Positions 61,801-64,000 of a stretch of 64,000 nucleotides of DNA are shown piece by piece (positions within the stretch are counted from its first letter, which is position 1; each line of letters begins with the position of its first letter). The translations under genes and the position numbers were made by a program. Source of the DNA: Alitta virens. Taxonomy: Eukaryota; Annelida; Polychaeta; Phyllodocida; Nereididae. The notes beneath the pieces are model-generated. The model was not told the origin of the DNA, searched no databases, and saw only the letters and a program-made list of their open reading frames with translations. Where the stretch lies: assembly GCA_932294295.1 (NCBI GenBank), contig OW028577.1, positions 8,638,001-8,702,000 of the forward strand, read 5' to 3'.

Positions 61801-63063
61801 TCTTTTTGATGTATTTAGTATTACGAAACATGTCTTACACATGTAGTATTGTTCGCAGAGAGAGGGCTGATCTTCATCCTTCAGAACACCTCTGTCATAC
61901 CGTCTGCGTTTTTTATGTCTCTCATAACACAGTGTATTACGACACATCATATTACAGTCTATGCATTCTATAGATGTATTGTCAAACATGCAATTTTCAG
62001 AACAGCATGTTCTACATACTGTATCACAACCGTGCTTTCTATTTTTGTTATATACTTCAAAACAATGATTGCATATCTTACTGTTGACAAAAAAACCATT
62101 GATACCTGTGATACTATGATAGTGATTATCCTTCAGATATAAAAAAATCTTTCTCGGTCTAGTTAATATACCTTTGTATATGACATCGTTGCCTGTATCC
62201 CCCGATATAACAACAATCTGGATGTCTAATTCTGACTCAAACTTATGTAGGTCCTTAACTTTAACAGGCGAAGTTGTTGATACACCCGCCTTTCTGTGAA
62301 GTCTGATGGCACAGCTACGTTGCGAATCGTGCGCTTTACTCATAGACCTATCTTTTCTTATAAGTTTTGCAAATTTTGCTTTGCTCATATTATCTAGTTT
62401 AGCTTTGCATGTTATAATAGCCCTACCTGCACACAAATATTCATTTCTTATCACAGGAATAAACACCATTGAATGTTTTTTTTTGATTGTACAACTAGCT
62501 GATAAGGGATCAGTATCTACAATTGCTCTGCTACCACCGCCTCCTTGGCTGTCAGCGCTCATGATGCCCACGTTAATTTCAAAAGTATCATCAATATCTA
62601 GTGATTTGTTCGATTGGAGAACGGAGTTTATCCTATAAATAAAATAAAAACTGTAACACTATAATATGTTAAATTATTAATGTTGTAAAAAGATTATAAT
62701 TATTATGTCGTCTCATTCTTACCTTTCCATTATAACATCTGCTGTAATGTTGTGTTTTGGTTGACAATGTATAAACACTTCCCTCTCCAATCCTGAGTGA
62801 TTAATAGTGATCCTTGCTTTATCATCACCATTAGGATGTTTCTCATTAACCAACTCTATAACATCCGTGAACATGTTATGTAATTCATTCTGAGCGTTAA
62901 GTAGTTGTACGCCTTGCAAGTTATTATTAAATTTGGTTTTGTATGTTACTTCTTCTATTCCAAACTTTCTAGATATTTTTTGACTCACAGGTCTAATAAT
63001 ATAAGCCTTTGTATCAGCATTAGCGCCCTCTGTTCTACTCCTTTTGGTCAATATATCATCCAT
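58801..63063 (-). CDS. protein-primed DNA polymerase B, spliced
   Basis: Replicates the element from terminal protein-capped ends. Two exons: 62,723-63,063 (ATG at 63,063) and 58,801-62,632. The 90-bp intron has GTAAGA/TATAG, and the phase fits (2+1). Length 1390 aa. Exon 1 is the conserved N-terminal region of Polinton PolB and ends TADVIMER; without it the start would be a GTG. Exon 2 has a cysteine/histidine-rich zinc region (residues ~300-420 and ~445-520), Exo I YYDFETC (~434), Exo II HNAKAFDAHF (~579), Exo III YTRADVTIL (~705), Pol A FYDVTSLYP (~971), Pol B CKLFLNSVWGKF (~1160) and Pol C YYDTDSVIF (~1256). All catalytic residues are present. Confidence 0.96.
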
Positions 63064-63334
63064 TATTAACCTTGCTTAACAAACATCTCTCTCTATATAA
63101 TATATATCAAAATGTTTGTACAGTTAATGACGTTTACCCCTATATATACAGCTTTTACAACAACAGTGTATAGCTCATGCCATTATCACATAGGGCTACC
63201 TACAAAGTTTAACTATCAAGCAACTTCCAAAACCCCCTGAGGTTATAGTATTGTCATGCCTGTATCGTTAAATAATTAGTAATTCATCACGCTTTTACGT
63301 GTATAGGACTCTTCCCAAGCCATTATAACATTTA
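63064..63334. promoter_or_regulatory. polymerase upstream region
   Basis: A+T-rich, no ORF. A TATATAATATAT tract at about 63,096-63,108, some 40 bases before the polymerase ATG on the minus strand, is the likely TATA element. Confidence 0.4.
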
Positions 63335-63578
63335 CCTTGTGCCCCAAAAATATTACATACACAGCGCCACCAAGCGGTCAATCTTAAAAGTCTACAGCTC
63401 CACCTAGTGTCCAAATATTCTACCCGCAGCGCCACCTGGTGTCAAATCTTAATGATCCTCAACGCCACCTGGTGCCAAATCTTAATACTTACAGCGCCGC
63501 CTGGCGATATTCCGGAGGTTTACGATAACCTGGTGATAATTCGCGGCGAAGGGGGTTTATACTGTACCGGTAACTACT
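63335..63578 (-). repeat. Polinton right terminal inverted repeat
   Basis: Reverse complement of the left end. The outer ~115 bp are nearly identical, then four to five ~32-bp units with the core CAGCGCCACCTGGTGTC. One unit fewer than the left repeat. Confidence 0.95.
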
Positions 63579-63584
63579 TACATT
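63579..63584. repeat. target-site duplication, right copy (TACATT)
   Basis: Identical to 45,978-45,983. Confidence 0.95.
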
Positions 63585-64000
63585 TGGTCTGGAAATCTGG
63601 CAGATTGAAGCCCCCATCGGCCACTGGTCTGACCAGTTGCTTATTTGCATATAAAATAGGCCTAGCACTTATAAGAAAATTATTTATCAGTTTTTCTATT
63701 TTCTTTATGTGAATGGCACTGGCAGGTATAATTCTGTTAACATATGCTGTATTAGATATCACCATGGCATTTATTATTGTAGATTTGCCTAACATAGACA
63801 TATGTCTATGTCGCCATTTGTTTAAGCTGCTTCTAATTTTATTGATAGTACCTTCCCAGTTTATATCTACTCTTTGGGTCTTATTATGATGAAAACATAT
63901 GCCCAATATTTCTATTGGGTCTTGCTTTGTTATCTTTAGCTTCTTTCTATATTGCCCAAAGAGTAGCTTACTGGTTTTTTCTTCATTGCACTTGGCACCT
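63585..64000 (-). pseudogene. LINE RT ORF, upstream fragment, continues past the window
   Basis: Open from the window edge down to the Polinton junction. It encodes the post-catalytic RT region (EEKTSKLLFGQYRKKLKI, KSTIINAMVISNTAYVNRII, VADGGFNLPDF), typical of L1/Tx1-like elements. The frame continues into 45,977 on the other side of the Polinton when one TACATT copy is discounted. Confidence 0.8.

Larger units (their letters stand above)
45984..63578. mobile_element. Polinton/Maverick, complete, 17,595 bp
   Basis: Ends with 5'-AG...CT-3' and inverted terminal repeats, and is flanked by TACATT. It encodes the Polinton core: integrase, protein-primed PolB, packaging ATPase, major and minor capsid proteins. 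It also has several accessory genes. Plus-strand genes fill 46.3-54.7 kb and minus-strand genes 55.5-63.1 kb, converging on a repeat-rich centre. Open core ORFs and matching ends suggest a young, possibly active copy. No adenain-type protease found. Confidence 0.97.
42819..64000 (-). mobile_element. L1/Tx1-like LINE, interrupted by two later insertions
   Basis: Read on the minus strand from the window edge: RT ORF (63,999-63,585, 45,977-45,418, 44,945-44,817), spacer, SGNH-NADAR ORF (44,683-43,415), 3' region with hairpin words, and a poly(A) tail seen as T-rich sequence at about 42,820-42,841. The 5' part lies outside the window. The Polinton (45,984-63,578) and a short LINE (44,946-45,402) split the RT ORF. 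With each insert and one target copy discounted, the frame runs through both sites. So the LINE was intact at both when it was hit. Confidence 0.8.

Noticed and set aside
62562..62571. Polymerase start at 62,571 or 62,562
   Set aside because: 62,571 is a GTG, and both starts would drop the conserved N-terminal region, which is present in 62,723-63,063 with matching splice phase.

Overview
The window is nuclear DNA of an invertebrate animal, probably marine. Animal housekeeping genes have many short exons with GT-AG introns. Intergenic space is A+T-rich and full of LINE relics, tRNA-derived SINEs and satellites, and a 17.6-kb Polinton/Maverick is present. I cannot name the species. A lophotrochozoan or lower deuterostome would fit, but that is inference.

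Layout. 1-0.56 kb: decayed SGNH-hydrolase fragment. 2.0-9.4 kb (+): aldehyde dehydrogenase gene of ALDH1/2 type with two defects. One is loss of the segment that should carry the WNFP motif; the other is a 1-base frameshift. LINE and SINE insertions sit in its introns. 9.8-10.7 kb: a LINE 3' relic and a frameshifted fossil of a second Polinton DNA polymerase. 11.1-12.6 kb (-): Golgi carbohydrate sulfotransferase. 13.8-20.6 kb (-): MATE (SLC47-like) transporter whose 18-exon model includes a pair of mutually exclusive 76-nt exons. 20.6-32.2 kb: gene-poor. 32.3-34.0 kb (-): ENSA/ARPP19. 34.3-39.1 kb (+): PIGO. These two genes are divergent across 287 bp. 39.8-42.8 kb: satellites and foldback-like repeats. 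42.8 kb to the window end (-): an L1/Tx1-like LINE whose RT ORF is followed by an ORF encoding SGNH hydrolase plus a NADAR (YbiA-like) domain. This LINE was hit twice, by a 5'-truncated second LINE (44,946-45,402, 15-bp target duplication) and by the Polinton (45,984-63,578, 6-bp target duplication TACATT).

The Polinton is the main item. It has 5'-AG...CT-3' ends, terminal inverted repeats built from ~32-bp units, and two convergent gene blocks. The plus block holds a cysteine-rich unknown, chromodomain integrase, minor capsid (penton-like) protein, a basic protein, double-jelly-roll major capsid protein, packaging ATPase and two small proteins. It is intronless and tightly packed, with 1-, 4- and 8-nt overlaps. 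Two spliced accessory genes follow: a tandem PC4-like protein, and a protein joining an N-terminal CARD-like death-fold domain to two PC4-like units. The minus block encodes two related spliced type I membrane proteins with an LRR-N-cap-like cysteine pattern, and a spliced protein-primed DNA polymerase B (1390 aa). I could not find the adenain-type protease usual in Polintons.

All main ORFs are open, the terminal repeats match almost base for base over the outer ~115 bp and the target duplication is intact, so the insertion looks young. The CARD-PC4 gene, its PC4-PC4 partner and the paired membrane proteins are the best candidates for a previously undescribed system, perhaps a host-interaction module of an endogenous DNA virus. 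The SGNH-NADAR ORF of the LINE is a second candidate.
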